Assembly: GCF_900116065.1 (NCBI RefSeq)
Contig: NZ_FOZV01000004.1
Span: 186,001 to 250,000 of the forward strand
DNA from: Brevundimonas viscosa
GTDB lineage: Bacteria > Pseudomonadota > Alphaproteobacteria > Caulobacterales > Caulobacteraceae
DNA length: 64,000 nucleotides
Reading direction: 5' to 3'
Shown: piece by piece, positions 54,392 to 64,000 of the stretch
How the letters are laid out: each line of letters begins with the position of its first letter
How positions within the stretch are numbered: the stretch's first letter is position 1
Translations under genes and position numbers: made by a program
The notes under the pieces: model-generated
Seen by the model: the letters and a program-made list of their open reading frames with translations, nothing else
What the model was told of the DNA's origin: nothing
The model's database searches: none

Positions 54392-54576
54392 GCGACAAGC
54401 CCCTTAGCGACGCGGTCCGGCAGGGCTGGGAGATCGTCAGCTACTCCGCCACCGACATGAGCGGGGAGACCTACCAGCACAACGTGCTGCTGCGCCGTCA
54501 GGGCCAGCACAAGATCCTGACCGTTCGAAAGAAGATGATCGGCGACGGCGTCGTCGTCTCGGAACTGGAAGTCTGA
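54388..54576 (+). CDS. Small protein encoded between nuoD and nuoE
   Basis: This 62-residue protein reads [20 protein letters not shown], then [20 protein letters not shown] and a C-terminal [11 protein letters not shown]. The GWEIVSYS start recalls DUF4177-type small proteins, with low certainty. It begins in the nuoD stop (ATGA) and its own stop overlaps the nuoE ATG, so it is translated with the complex I subunits. No cysteine cluster motif or membrane helix is present. Confidence 0.78.
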   Translation: MSDKPLSDAVRQGWEIVSYSATDMSGETYQHNVLLRRQGQHKILTVRKKMIGDGVVVSELEV

Positions 54577-55238
54577 TGAGCGTTCGTCGTCTCGCCAAGG
54601 AACAGCCGGCCTCGTTCGCCTTCTCGAAGGCCACGAAGGCCAAGGCCGACTGGTGGATCAGCAAGTATCCGGAAACCCGCCGCGCCTCGGCGGTGATCCC
54701 GATCCTTTGGCTGGTCCAGAAGCAGGAGGGCTGGGTCTCCGAGCCCGCCATCCGAGCCATCGGGGACCTGCTGGGCATGCCCTACATCCGGGTGCTGGAG
54801 GTGGCGACCTTCTACACCATGTTCCAGCTCGAACCCGTTGGAACCGCTGCGCTTATCCAGGTCTGCGGGACGACGCCGTGCATGCTGCGCGGGGCTGGCG
54901 ACCTGATGAAGGTCTGCGAGAAGAAGATCGGCCCGAAGGACACCCTGTCCAAGGACGGCAAGTTCACCTGGCAGGAGGTCGAGTGCCTGGGCGCCTGCGC
55001 CAACGCGCCGATGGCCCAGATCAACGACTACTATTTCGAGGACCTGACCCCCGAAACGATCGGCCAGATCATCGATGACTTCGCCGCCGGCAAGGCGCCG
55101 CAGCCGGGCAGCCGCGTCGGCCGCAACAGCTCGGAGCCGGAGGGCGGGGCCCTGACCCTGACCGATCCGAAGCTCTACGACGGCTCGGCCGCCCAGCCGA
55201 TCCGGAAGCTGCCGAACAGCGACCCGGTCCCGGCATGA
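54576..55238 (+). CDS. nuoE: NADH-quinone oxidoreductase subunit E
   Basis: This 220-residue 24-kDa subunit holds the 2Fe-2S cluster N1a in a thioredoxin-like fold; ligands lie in QVCGTTPCMLRGA and VECLGACANAPM. The N-terminal helical region (RRASAVIPILWLVQKQEGWV) is standard. A 50-residue tail extends past the usual end (SRVGRNSSEPEGGALTLTD). The stop overlaps the next small gene. Confidence 0.97.
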   Translation: MSVRRLAKEQPASFAFSKATKAKADWWISKYPETRRASAVIPILWLVQKQEGWVSEPAIRAIGDLLGMPYIRVLEVATFYTMFQLEPVGTAALIQVCGTTPCMLRGAGDLMKVCEKKIGPKDTLSKDGKFTWQEVECLGACANAPMAQINDYYFEDLTPETIGQIIDDFAAGKAPQPGSRVGRNSSEPEGGALTLTDPKLYDGSAAQPIRKLPNSDPVPA

Positions 55239-55501
55239 CGCCCGACCTGAACACGGAAGAGGGGCGCGCCGCCTACCGGCGCGAGCTGCGCCGCGTGGCC
55301 TGGCCGATCCGCTGGGGCGGGCTGGGCCTGATCGTGCTCGGGGCGCTGCTGGCGCTTGGCGTACGCTACAGCGTCGCCGGGCTCGACAACGGGGTCATGA
55401 CCTTCGCCTACGGCTGCCTCGCGGTCGGCTGGGCGCTGGTGCTGGCCGCCATCTTCATGCGTACGCAGCACCACAAGCGTCGTCTGCGGGAAGGACTCTA
55501 A
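55235..55501 (+). CDS. Small two-helix membrane protein encoded between nuoE and nuoF
   Basis: This 88-residue protein has an amphipathic start (MTPDLNTEEGRAAYRRELRR), two membrane helices (GGLGLIVLGALLALGV and YGCLAVGWALVLAAIFM) and a basic end (RTQHHKRRLREGL). It begins in the nuoE stop (ATGA) and ends six bases before nuoF. I do not know a family. Its position suggests a link to complex I assembly or anchoring, which is inference only. Confidence 0.8.
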   Translation: MTPDLNTEEGRAAYRRELRRVAWPIRWGGLGLIVLGALLALGVRYSVAGLDNGVMTFAYGCLAVGWALVLAAIFMRTQHHKRRLREGL

Positions 55502-55507
55502 GCGACC

Positions 55508-56821
<1,314 letters not shown>

Positions 56822-56823
56822 GC

Positions 56824-57321
56824 ATGCGCCTGACCGCCCTCCCGATGCTGGCTGTCCTGGCCCTCGCCGCCTGCGGCGAGCGGACGGACGCGCCTGCGCC
56901 GTCGGCGGCGGAGACGGTGTCGGCCACCGCGTCGGCGTCCGACGCCGAGGCGAGCGTCCCGGTCGTGCTGACGGCCGCCGACCTGCGCCGCGTATGCCGC
57001 GCCGGCCTGGCGGCGATCCACGGCCAGACGATCGAGGCCATGCAGGTCGACGGCGTGGAAGGGGAGGTGGTCAACCTGTCCTGGGCCGCCCCGGTCGACG
57101 GCGGCCGCCGCCGCGGCCAGTGCCGGGTCGAGGGCGACCTGGTCACCTGGAAGCCGGTCGACGCGCCGACGCCCGAAGAGAACCGCTGGATGAACCAGTC
57201 CGGCGACCCGGTGACGCGCTTCGTCCTTGACGGCGAGGCCATCACCATCAACACGACGCTCCCGGATGGGACGACCGCCACGGAGCAGTACGCCGTGGCT
57301 GCTGAGCAAGAGGCCCGCTGA
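56824..57321 (+). CDS. Predicted lipoprotein encoded between nuoF and nuoG
   Basis: This 165-residue product has a lipoprotein signal (MRLTALPMLAVLALAACGE), an Ala/Ser-rich linker, then LTAADLRRVCRAGLAAIHGQ, VNLSWAAPVDGGRRRGQCRV and DPVTRFVLDGEAITINTTLP. Two cysteines in the mature domain could pair. I recognise no family. Its stop overlaps the nuoG ATG by one base. An envelope protein made with the cytosolic NADH-oxidising module is unexpected. Confidence 0.8.
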   Translation: MRLTALPMLAVLALAACGERTDAPAPSAAETVSATASASDAEASVPVVLTAADLRRVCRAGLAAIHGQTIEAMQVDGVEGEVVNLSWAAPVDGGRRRGQCRVEGDLVTWKPVDAPTPEENRWMNQSGDPVTRFVLDGEAITINTTLPDGTTATEQYAVAAEQEAR

Positions 57322-59369
57322 TGCCCGTCGCCAAGGTCAACGGCGTAGAGATCGAGTTCGAGCCCGGCATGACCGTGCTCCAGGTCGCCGAGCGGGCGGG
57401 GGAGGAGATCCCGCGCTTCTGCTACCACGAGCGGCTGTCGATCGCCGGCAACTGCCGCATGTGCCTGGTCGAGGTGAAGCCCGGACCGCCCAAGCCGCAG
57501 GCTTCGTGCGCCCTGCCGGCCGCCGACGGCCAGGAGATCTTCACCGACACGCCGATGGTGAAGAAGGCGCGCGAAGGGGTGATGGAGTTCCTGCTCATCA
57601 ACCACCCGCTGGACTGCCCGATCTGCGACCAGGGCGGCGAGTGCGATCTGCAGGACCAGTCGATGTACTACGGCCGGGACGGCTCGCGGTACGCCGAGAA
57701 CAAGCGGGCCGTCGAAGAAAAGAACATGGGTCCGACGGTGAAGACCTTCATGACGCGGTGCATCCAGTGCACCCGTTGTGTCCGCTTCATCACCGAGGTG
57801 GCCGGCGTGCCGGACATCGGCATGATCTCGCGTGGCGAGAGCGCCGAGATCACCACCTATCTCGAGAAGAACATCGACAGCGAGCTGTCGGGCAACGTCA
57901 ACGACCTGTGCCCGGTGGGCGCCCTGACCCACCGGCCGTGGCAGTACCACTACCGCCCGTGGGAGCTGAAGAAGACCGAGACCATCGACGTCATGGACGG
58001 GCTGGGCTCGAACATCCGCGCCGACTCCAAGGGCGCCGAGGTGATGCGCGTGCTGCCGCGCGTGCACGAGGGCATCAACGAGGAGTGGCTGTCGGACCTG
58101 AGCCGCTACGTCGTCGACGGCCTGCAGCGCCGCCGGCTGGACCGCCCGTGGGTGCGCGGCGCCGACGGCCGACTGGCCCCCGCCACGTGGGAAGAGGCGC
58201 TGGGCCTCGTCGCCGGCAAGCTGAAGGCCGCGCCTGCGAACCGGATTGGCGTCGTCGCCGGCGACCTGCAGGACGCCGAGTCGATGAAGGCGGCGCTGGA
58301 CCTGTTCCGCGCCCTCGGTTCGCCCAACACCGACTGCCGCCAGGACGGCAGCGCGCTGGGCCACGGCCCGCGCGAGGGCTGGCTGTTCAACTCGGGCATC
58401 GCCGGGATCGAGAACGCCGACGCCGTGCTGATCGTCGGCGCCAACCCGCGCGTCGAGGCGCCGCTGCTGAACGCCCGGCTGCGCAAGGCGTGGCTGGCCG
58501 GCAAGAGCGAGATCGGCCTGGTCGGCGAGCAGGCCGATCTGACCTACCCCTACAGCTGGCTGGGCGCGGGTTCGAAGACCCTGGCCAAACTGCCGAAGGC
58601 GGCGATGGACTTCCTGTCCAAGGCCGAGCGGCCGGCGATCATCGTCGGCGCGGGCGCGCTGGGCGGCGAGACCGGACCGGCGGTGCTGAACGCCCTGGGC
58701 GCGCTGGCCAAGAAGGTCGGCGTGGTCAAGGACGGCTGGAACGGCTTCAACGTGCTGCACACCGCGGCGGCGCGGGTCGGCGGCCTCGACATGGGCTTCG
58801 TCCCGGGCGAGGGCGGGCTGGCGGCGGTCGACATGGTCAAGAAGGGCGCGCTCGACGTGCTGTTCCTTCTGGGCGCCGACGAGATCGACGCCTCGGCCAG
58901 CGGCGCCTTCAAGGTCTATCTGGGCAGCCATGGCGATCGCGGCGCGCACGGCGCGGACGTGATCCTGCCGGGCGCCGCCTACACCGAGAAGGGCGGCCTG
59001 TACGTCAACACCGAGGGCCGGGTGCAGATGGCCGAGCGGGTCGTGTTCCCCAAGGGGCAGGCCAAGGAGGACTGGGCCATCCTGCGGGCGCTGTCGGCCA
59101 TGGTGGGCCAGACCCTGCCGTACGACACCCTCGATCAACTGCGCGCGAAGCTGATGGCGGACCACCCGACCTTCGGGCGGATCGACTACCTGCCGGCGCC
59201 GGCCAGCTTCGACGTGGCCGGACTCGGAAAGAAGGGCGACCTCGGCGACGTGGGCTTCGCCTCGCCGGTGCGCGACCCCTACCTCAACAACCCGATCGCG
59301 CGCGCCAGCGTGACCATGGCCGAGCTGTCCGCCCAGCGGATCGCCCCGGTCGCGATGGCGGCGGAGTAA
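57321..59369 (+). CDS. nuoG: NADH-quinone oxidoreductase subunit G
   Basis: This 682-residue 75-kDa subunit carries several Fe-S clusters. The 2Fe-2S ferredoxin part has FCYHERLSIAGNCRMCLVEV; the N5 and N4 cluster regions have HPLDCPICDQGGECDLQDQS and RCIQCTRCVRF with NDLCPVGAL. The molybdopterin-like domain follows, shorter than in Escherichia coli, as is usual in alphaproteobacteria. Confidence 0.97.
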   Translation: MPVAKVNGVEIEFEPGMTVLQVAERAGEEIPRFCYHERLSIAGNCRMCLVEVKPGPPKPQASCALPAADGQEIFTDTPMVKKAREGVMEFLLINHPLDCPICDQGGECDLQDQSMYYGRDGSRYAENKRAVEEKNMGPTVKTFMTRCIQCTRCVRFITEVAGVPDIGMISRGESAEITTYLEKNIDSELSGNVNDLCPVGALTHRPWQYHYRPWELKKTETIDVMDGLGSNIRADSKGAEVMRVLPRVHEGINEEWLSDLSRYVVDGLQRRRLDRPWVRGADGRLAPATWEEALGLVAGKLKAAPANRIGVVAGDLQDAESMKAALDLFRALGSPNTDCRQDGSALGHGPREGWLFNSGIAGIENADAVLIVGANPRVEAPLLNARLRKAWLAGKSEIGLVGEQADLTYPYSWLGAGSKTLAKLPKAAMDFLSKAERPAIIVGAGALGGETGPAVLNALGALAKKVGVVKDGWNGFNVLHTAAARVGGLDMGFVPGEGGLAAVDMVKKGALDVLFLLGADEIDASASGAFKVYLGSHGDRGAHGADVILPGAAYTEKGGLYVNTEGRVQMAERVVFPKGQAKEDWAILRALSAMVGQTLPYDTLDQLRAKLMADHPTFGRIDYLPAPASFDVAGLGKKGDLGDVGFASPVRDPYLNNPIARASVTMAELSAQRIAPVAMAAE

Positions 59370-59375
59370 AGGCCC

Positions 59376-60440
59376 ATGGATTTCTGGACCACCCCGCTCG
59401 GATGGACCCTCGCCACCGCCGGCGCGATCCTGCTCGTCACCGTCGGCATCCTGATCTCGCTGGCCTTCCTGCTGCTGGCCGACCGCAAGATCTGGGCCGG
59501 CGTGCAGATGCGCAAGGGACCGAACGTAGTCGGGCCCTTCGGCCTGCTGCAGTCGTTCGCCGACTTCTTCAAATTCGTGTTGAAGGAGATCGTCGTCCCG
59601 GCGGGGGCCGACAAGGTCGTCTTCCTGCTGGCCCCGCTGATCACCTTCGTGCTGGCCTTCATCGCCTGGGCTGTGATCCCGTTCGCGCCGGGCTGGGTCA
59701 TCTCCGACCTGAACGTCGGCATCCTGTACATCTTCGCGATCAGCTCGCTGGGCGTGTACGGCATCATCATGGGCGGCTGGGCCTCGAACTCGAAGTACCC
59801 GTTCCTCGGGTCGCTTCGCTCAGCGGCGCAGATGGTGTCCTACGAGGTCTCCATCGGCCTGGTGATCGTCAACGTCATCCTGCTGGCCGGGACGATGAAC
59901 CTGACGCAGATCGTGACGGATCAGCAGGGCTGGATCTGGAACTGGTTCGCCTTCGGCGGCGGGCTGGCGAGCTGGCCGACCATCGTCGTCATGTTCCCGA
60001 TGGCGATCATCTTCTTCATCTCGGCCCTGGCCGAGACCAACCGCCCGCCGTTCGACCTGCCGGAGGCCGAGTCCGAACTCGTGGCCGGCTACCAGGTCGA
60101 GTACAGCTCGACCCCGTACCTGCTGTTCATGATCGGCGAGTACGCCAACATCGTCTTCATGTGCACGATGATCAGCCTGCTGTTCTTCGGCGGCTGGAAT
60201 CCGGGCTTCCCGACCGACTTCCTCGACAGCTGGCCGCAGTTCCTGGCCAACCTGTTCCTGTTCGGCGTGCTGTTCGTGAAGATCATCTTCTGGTTCGCCA
60301 TGATCGCCATGGTGAAGGCGTTCGTGCCGCGCTACCGCTACGACCAGCTGATGCGGCTGGGCTGGAAGATCTTCCTGCCGACCTCGCTGGTCGCGGTCGT
60401 CGTCGTCGCCGCCTGGCGCGTGTTCGCGGTGGGCGCATGA
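59376..60440 (+). CDS. nuoH: NADH-quinone oxidoreductase subunit H
   Basis: This 354-residue membrane subunit has eight or more helices and forms part of the quinone channel. Conserved segments are [60 protein letters not shown] and [14 protein letters not shown]-type end ([18 protein letters not shown]). The stop overlaps the start of another extra gene. Confidence 0.97.
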   Translation: MDFWTTPLGWTLATAGAILLVTVGILISLAFLLLADRKIWAGVQMRKGPNVVGPFGLLQSFADFFKFVLKEIVVPAGADKVVFLLAPLITFVLAFIAWAVIPFAPGWVISDLNVGILYIFAISSLGVYGIIMGGWASNSKYPFLGSLRSAAQMVSYEVSIGLVIVNVILLAGTMNLTQIVTDQQGWIWNWFAFGGGLASWPTIVVMFPMAIIFFISALAETNRPPFDLPEAESELVAGYQVEYSSTPYLLFMIGEYANIVFMCTMISLLFFGGWNPGFPTDFLDSWPQFLANLFLFGVLFVKIIFWFAMIAMVKAFVPRYRYDQLMRLGWKIFLPTSLVAVVVVAAWRVFAVGA

Positions 60441-60664
60441 GCCGGGTCCTGATCCTCGCCGGGCTGCTGGGCGTCGCCGCCTGCGCCTCGGCCTGCGCGG
60501 TGCCGATCTACGAGCCGGAGCCGACCTCGGTGCACCAGTGGGAGCGGCGCCAGCAGGCGGCCGAGCGCCAGTACGCCGAACGGCAGCGGCTGTGCCGCAT
60601 CACCCAGGACGACGATCCGCGCAAGGAAGAGCTGTGCCGCGGCGTCGAGAGAGAGAACGACTGA
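60437..60664 (+). CDS. Small predicted lipoprotein encoded between nuoH and nuoI
   Basis: This 75-residue product begins [18 protein letters not shown] (lipobox VAACA), followed by a short charged helix ([20 protein letters not shown]) and two cysteines ([18 protein letters not shown]). Both ends overlap nuo genes (ATGA with nuoH; one base with nuoI). No family recognised. Confidence 0.75.
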   Translation: MSRVLILAGLLGVAACASACAVPIYEPEPTSVHQWERRQQAAERQYAERQRLCRITQDDDPRKEELCRGVEREND

Positions 60665-61155
60665 TGCTGACCCGTCTCGTCCAGGCGACCAGGGGCGCGC
60701 TGATGCTCGACGTCATCGGCGCCGTCGGCCTGTCGCTGAAGTACATGGCGCGGCCCAAGGCCACCGTGAACTACCCGTTCGAGCGCAACCCGCAGTCGCC
60801 GCGCTTCCGCGGCGAGCACGCCCTGCGCCGCTATCCGAACGGCGAGGAGCGCTGCATCGCCTGCAAGCTGTGCGAGGCCATCTGCCCGGCCCAGGCCATC
60901 ACCATCGAGGCCGAGCCGCGCGCCGACGGCAGCCGCCGCACGACCCGCTACGACATCGACATGGTCAAGTGCATCTACTGCGGCCTGTGCCAGGAGGCCT
61001 GCCCGGTGGACGCCATCGTCGAGGGGCCGAACTCGGAGTTCACCGTCGAGACCCGGGAAGAGCTGCTCTACGACAAGGACCGCCTGCTTGCGAACGGCGA
61101 TCGCTGGGAACGGCTGATCGCGAAGAATCTGGAACTCGACGCGCCTTATCGCTAA
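60664..61155 (+). CDS. nuoI: NADH-quinone oxidoreductase subunit I
   Basis: This 163-residue 23-kDa subunit holds clusters N6a and N6b in two ferredoxin-type motifs, [16 protein letters not shown] and [16 protein letters not shown]. The N-terminus has the amphipathic stretch [18 protein letters not shown]. The stop codon lies in the loop-side arm of a perfect hairpin (61141-61160). Confidence 0.98.
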   Translation: MLTRLVQATRGALMLDVIGAVGLSLKYMARPKATVNYPFERNPQSPRFRGEHALRRYPNGEERCIACKLCEAICPAQAITIEAEPRADGSRRTTRYDIDMVKCIYCGLCQEACPVDAIVEGPNSEFTVETREELLYDKDRLLANGDRWERLIAKNLELDAPYR

Positions 61156-61199
61156 GGCGCAACCGCTGACCGGGGAGGGCGATTCCGCAGGGGATCGCC
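61141..61199 (+). promoter_or_regulatory. Two hairpins in the nuoI-nuoJ junction
   Basis: GCGCCTTA-tcgc-TAAGGCGC (61141-61160) is a perfect eight-base-pair stem over the nuoI stop. GGCGAT...ATCGCC (61178-61199) is a second stem in the 74-base gap, the longest gap in the operon. Neither has a U-tract, so an RNA processing or stability element is more likely than a full terminator. Confidence 0.5.
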
Positions 61200-61229
61200 G
61201 CCCATAACCGAAAGGGGCTCTGGCCTCCG

Positions 61230-61856
61230 ATGTTGCAAGGCATTGCCTTCTATGTGCTGGCGGCGGTGACCGTGATCGGCGGTCTGCTGGTCGTCACCGC
61301 GCGCAACCCCGTGCACAGCGTGCTGTGGCTGATCCTGACCTTCTTCTCGGCGGCCGGCCTGTTCGTGCTGCTGGGGGCCGAGTTCCTGGCCATGCTGCTG
61401 GTCGTCGTCTACGTCGGCGCCGTCGCGGTGCTGTTCCTGTTCGTCGTGATGATGCTGGACGTCGACTTCGTGCGCCTGCGGGAAGGCTTCGCGAAGTACC
61501 TGCCGCTCGCGGTCATCGTGGCCGGGGTGCTGCTGGCCGAGATGGTGATGATCTCGCTGGTCGTCGCCCAGGGCGGCGCGGCCGCCGCCTCGACCGGACC
61601 GGCCACGCCGAACCCGGACGCCACCAATGTCGAGGCGCTGGGCCGGGTGCTCTACACGGACTACGTCTACATCTTCCAGGCGGCGGGGATCGTGCTGCTG
61701 ATCGCCATGATCGGCGCCATCGTCCTGACCCTGCGCCACAAGCCGAACGTCAAGCGCCAGGACGTGGGGCGGCAGGTCGGCCGCGACCGCAACAAGGCGA
61801 TGGAGATCAAGTCGGTCCCGACGGGCACCGGCGTGAAGCCCGAGGATCTGGTCTGA
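61230..61856 (+). CDS. nuoJ: NADH-quinone oxidoreductase subunit J
   Basis: This 208-residue membrane subunit has five helices and the conserved segments [40 protein letters not shown] and [14 protein letters not shown]. The C-terminal tail is long and charged. The stop overlaps the nuoK start by one base. Confidence 0.97.
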   Translation: MLQGIAFYVLAAVTVIGGLLVVTARNPVHSVLWLILTFFSAAGLFVLLGAEFLAMLLVVVYVGAVAVLFLFVVMMLDVDFVRLREGFAKYLPLAVIVAGVLLAEMVMISLVVAQGGAAAASTGPATPNPDATNVEALGRVLYTDYVYIFQAAGIVLLIAMIGAIVLTLRHKPNVKRQDVGRQVGRDRNKAMEIKSVPTGTGVKPEDLV

Positions 61857-62164
61857 TGGTCGTGACCCTGCAGCACTACCTGGCGGTCGCCGCCATCCTG
61901 TTCACCATCGGCGTGTTCGGCATCTTCGTGAACCGCAAGAACGTCATCATCATCCTGATGTCGATCGAGCTGATCCTGCTGTCGGTGAACATCAACTTCG
62001 TCGCCTTCTCGGCCTACCTCAACGATGTGTCGGGGCAGGTGATGGCCATGTTCGTGCTCACCGTCGCCGCCGCCGAGGCGGCCGTGGGCCTGGCCATCCT
62101 GGTGACCTTCTTCCGCAACCGCGGCGACATCGCCGTCGACCACGCCTCGGTCATGAAGGGCTGA
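61856..62164 (+). CDS. nuoK: NADH-quinone oxidoreductase subunit K
   Basis: This 102-residue proton-translocating subunit has three helices with the buried Glu residues in [20 protein letters not shown] and [20 protein letters not shown]. Length is standard. It begins in the nuoJ stop and ends two bases before nuoL. Confidence 0.97.
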   Translation: MVVTLQHYLAVAAILFTIGVFGIFVNRKNVIIILMSIELILLSVNINFVAFSAYLNDVSGQVMAMFVLTVAAAEAAVGLAILVTFFRNRGDIAVDHASVMKG

Positions 62165-62166
62165 TC

Positions 62167-64000
62167 GTGAACCTCGAGACCCTCGTCACCCTGGGCGTTC
62201 TCGCCCCGCTGCTCGGCGCCGCGATCGCCGGCCTGACCGGCCGTCGCATCGGCGACGTCGCCTCCCAGGCCGTCACCACGGGCCTGCTGTTCTTCTCGTG
62301 CGTGGTCGCCTGGATCGTCTTCGCCCAGTGGACCTGGGGCCATCTGGAGCCGTTCACGGTCACCCTGGCGCCGTTCATCCATGTCGGCGACTTCGTCTCC
62401 AACTGGTCGATCCGCATCGACGCCCTGTCGGCGGTGATGCTGGTGGTGGTGACGACGGTGTCGTCGCTCGTGCACCTGTATTCGTGGGGCTACATGGCCG
62501 AGGACCCCGACAAGCCGCGGTTCTTCGCCTACCTGTCGCTGTTCACCTTCGCCATGCTGGCGCTGGTCACCGCCGCCGACTTCATGCAGCTGTTCTTCGG
62601 CTGGGAAGGCGTGGGGCTGGCGTCCTATCTGCTGATCGGCTTCTGGTACAAGAAGGCGACCGCCTCGGCCGCCGCCATCAAGGCCTTCGTGGTCAACCGG
62701 GTTGGCGACTTCGGCTTCGCGCTGGGCATCTTCACCGTCTTCTGGATGTTCGGCACCATCCAGTTCGCCGAGCTGTTCCCGATGATCGCGGACCGCGCCG
62801 GGACGGGCTGGGAGTTCATCGGCCGCACCTGGTCGGCGCTCGATCTGGCCGCCTTCCTGCTGTTCATCGGCGCCATGGGCAAGTCGGCCCAGTTCTTCCT
62901 GCACACCTGGCTGCCCGACGCCATGGAGGGCCCGACACCGGTGTCGGCCCTGATCCACGCGGCGACCATGGTCACCGCCGGCGTCTACATGGTCTGCCTG
63001 CTGTCGCCGCTGTTCGAGTACGCGCCGGTGGCCAGCCAGATCGTCGCGCTTATCGGCGCGGTGACGGCTCTGTTCGCCGCCACCGTCGGCCTGGCCCAGA
63101 ACGACATCAAGCGGGTCATCGCCTATTCGACCTGTTCGCAGCTCGGCTACATGTTCTTCGCCGCGGGCGTGGGCGCCTACGAGGCGGCCATGTTCCACCT
63201 GTTCACCCACGCCTTCTTCAAGGCCCTGCTGTTCCTCGGCGCCGGCTCGGTGATCCACGGCATGCACCACGAGCAGGACATGCGGCAGATGGGCGGCCTC
63301 GCGAAGCTGCTGCCCGTCACCTATGCGGTGATGATGATCGGCACCATCGCCATCACCGGCCTGGGCATCCCCGGGATCGGCGGCTTCGCCGGCTTCTACT
63401 CGAAGGACATCGTTATCGAGAGCGCCTTCGCCGCCGCGGCCAGCAACCACTCGCCGATGGGCCTGTTCGCCTTCTTCGTCGGCATCTTCGCCGCCGGCCT
63501 GACCGCCTACTACTCGTGGCGGCTGGTGTTCATGACCTTCCACAACAAGCCGGTGTGGAAGGAGGAGGGCGCCCATCACGCGGACGACCATGCGACCGCG
63601 GCGCAGCTCGAGACCCACTCCGAGCCGCTTGAGCACGACCATGCCCACGACGACCATGCGCACGGCCACCACGGCCCGCTGAAGCCGCACGAGAGCCCGC
63701 TGGTCATGCTCGTGCCGCTGCTTGTCCTGTCGGTCGGCGCGATCGCCGCCGGCTTCCTGTTCGAGCCCTTCTTCACCGGCCACCACGAGAACGAGTTCTG
63801 GCGCGGCGCCATCTTCAACGGTCCGGCCAACCACGTGGTGCATGACGCGCACGGGGTGCCCACCTGGGTGGTGTGGTCGCCGCTGGTGCTGACCCTGATC
63901 GGCACGGCCTTCGCGGTGTGGATCTACCTGGTCAAGGAAGGCATGGCGCGCCGCATGGCCGAGCGGGGCGGGCTGCTGCACCGCTTCCTCTACAACAAGT
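62167..64000 (+). CDS. nuoL: NADH-quinone oxidoreductase subunit L, N-terminal 611 codons (runs off the window)
   Basis: Antiporter-like proton-pumping subunit. It starts at GTG 62167 ([17 protein letters not shown]). Conserved segments include [20 protein letters not shown] (key Glu), [56 protein letters not shown] and [21 protein letters not shown] His/Asp-rich loop lies at about residues 469-511 ([15 protein letters not shown]). The reading frame is open to the window end; the C-terminal lateral helix is not included. Confidence 0.97.
   Translation, partial: MNLETLVTLGVLAPLLGAAIAGLTGRRIGDVASQAVTTGLLFFSCVVAWIVFAQWTWGHLEPFTVTLAPFIHVGDFVSNWSIRIDALSAVMLVVVTTVSSLVHLYSWGYMAEDPDKPRFFAYLSLFTFAMLALVTAADFMQLFFGWEGVGLASYLLIGFWYKKATASAAAIKAFVVNRVGDFGFALGIFTVFWMFGTIQFAELFPMIADRAGTGWEFIGRTWSALDLAAFLLFIGAMGKSAQFFLHTWLPDAMEGPTPVSALIHAATMVTAGVYMVCLLSPLFEYAPVASQIVALIGAVTALFAATVGLAQNDIKRVIAYSTCSQLGYMFFAAGVGAYEAAMFHLFTHAFFKALLFLGAGSVIHGMHHEQDMRQMGGLAKLLPVTYAVMMIGTIAITGLGIPGIGGFAGFYSKDIVIESAFAAAASNHSPMGLFAFFVGIFAAGLTAYYSWRLVFMTFHNKPVWKEEGAHHADDHATAAQLETHSEPLEHDHAHDDHAHGHHGPLKPHESPLVMLVPLLVLSVGAIAAGFLFEPFFTGHHENEFWRGAIFNGPANHVVHDAHGVPTWVVWSPLVLTLIGTAFAVWIYLVKEGMARRMAERGGLLHRFLYNK

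Noticed and set aside
57227-60664. A 1145-codon plus-strand frame over nuoG and nuoH
   Set aside because: Its product is Arg/Gly-rich and matches nothing for most of its length; only its last 75 codons (from 60437) make a sensible lipoprotein, which is listed separately.
62014-63981. A 655-codon minus-strand frame opposite nuoK and nuoL
   Set aside because: It lies over conserved NuoK/NuoL coding sequence and reads as a low-complexity Glu/Arg/Gly product.

Overview
The window is a densely packed, very GC-rich chromosomal segment of an alphaproteobacterium, most likely Caulobacterales (Caulobacter/Brevundimonas group). Several things point there. RNase E ends in a GWWRR tail. A bactofilin gene overlaps an M23 endopeptidase gene. 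An IscR-type regulator heads a suf operon. The nuo operon has small genes slotted between its subunit genes. Several promoters fit the Caulobacter housekeeping pattern TTGACnn-N13/15-nCTAnAnn. No phage, insertion sequence, plasmid or CRISPR array is visible; this is core chromosome with small lineage-specific inserts.

Layout. 1-4.3 kb: 5' part of a lemA-type gene, folD, a five-repeat PPC-domain exported protein and a type 2 IPP isomerase (fni). 4.5-10.0 kb: histidine utilisation genes, with hutH and hutU on the minus strand (separated by an inverted pair of palindromic repeats) and hutG-hutI divergent on the plus strand. 10-17 kb: nitroreductase, NUDIX hydrolase, cysE, DUF3126, an Ala/Pro/Lys-rich basic protein, prmA, membrane and lipoproteins, holC, and four tandem I78-type lipoproteins, three of which carry a CTTC motif. 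17-22 kb: DsbA-like protein, M48/TPR metalloprotease and rne. 22.4-30 kb: cell envelope and translation genes (amiC, DEDDh exonuclease, PBP1a, prfB with its programmed +1 frameshift, bacA and its M23 partner). 30-36.4 kb: bcp, tyrS, DOMON-like protein, NamZ-like protein, a structured leader before ydcH-terC, DUF6624 and an alpha/beta hydrolase.

36.5-46.3 kb: one long plus-strand unit: iscR, cysteine desulfurase, sufB, an inserted lipoprotein gene, sufC, sufD, sufS, sufT, sufA, then metN-metI-metQ. This joins Fe-S cluster assembly to uptake of a sulfur amino acid. 46.4-51.2 kb: a coiled-coil exported protein, plsC-type acyltransferase, a GGEEF diguanylate cyclase, a DEAD-box helicase (probable degradosome partner of RNase E), a small exported protein and tRNA-Asp. 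51.4-64 kb: nuoA, B, C, D, E, F, G, H, I, J, K and the first 611 codons of nuoL (respiratory complex I). Four unrelated small genes (62 aa, 88 aa and two lipoproteins) sit between nuo genes, mostly with overlapping stop and start codons.

Most of the window is ordinary core metabolism. The parts most worth a second look are the CTTC lipoprotein array, the extra genes inside the nuo and suf operons, the structured leaders before ydcH-terC and before the M23 gene, and the palindromic repeat pair between hutU and hutH. All promoter, hairpin and operator calls were made by eye and have no expression data behind them.
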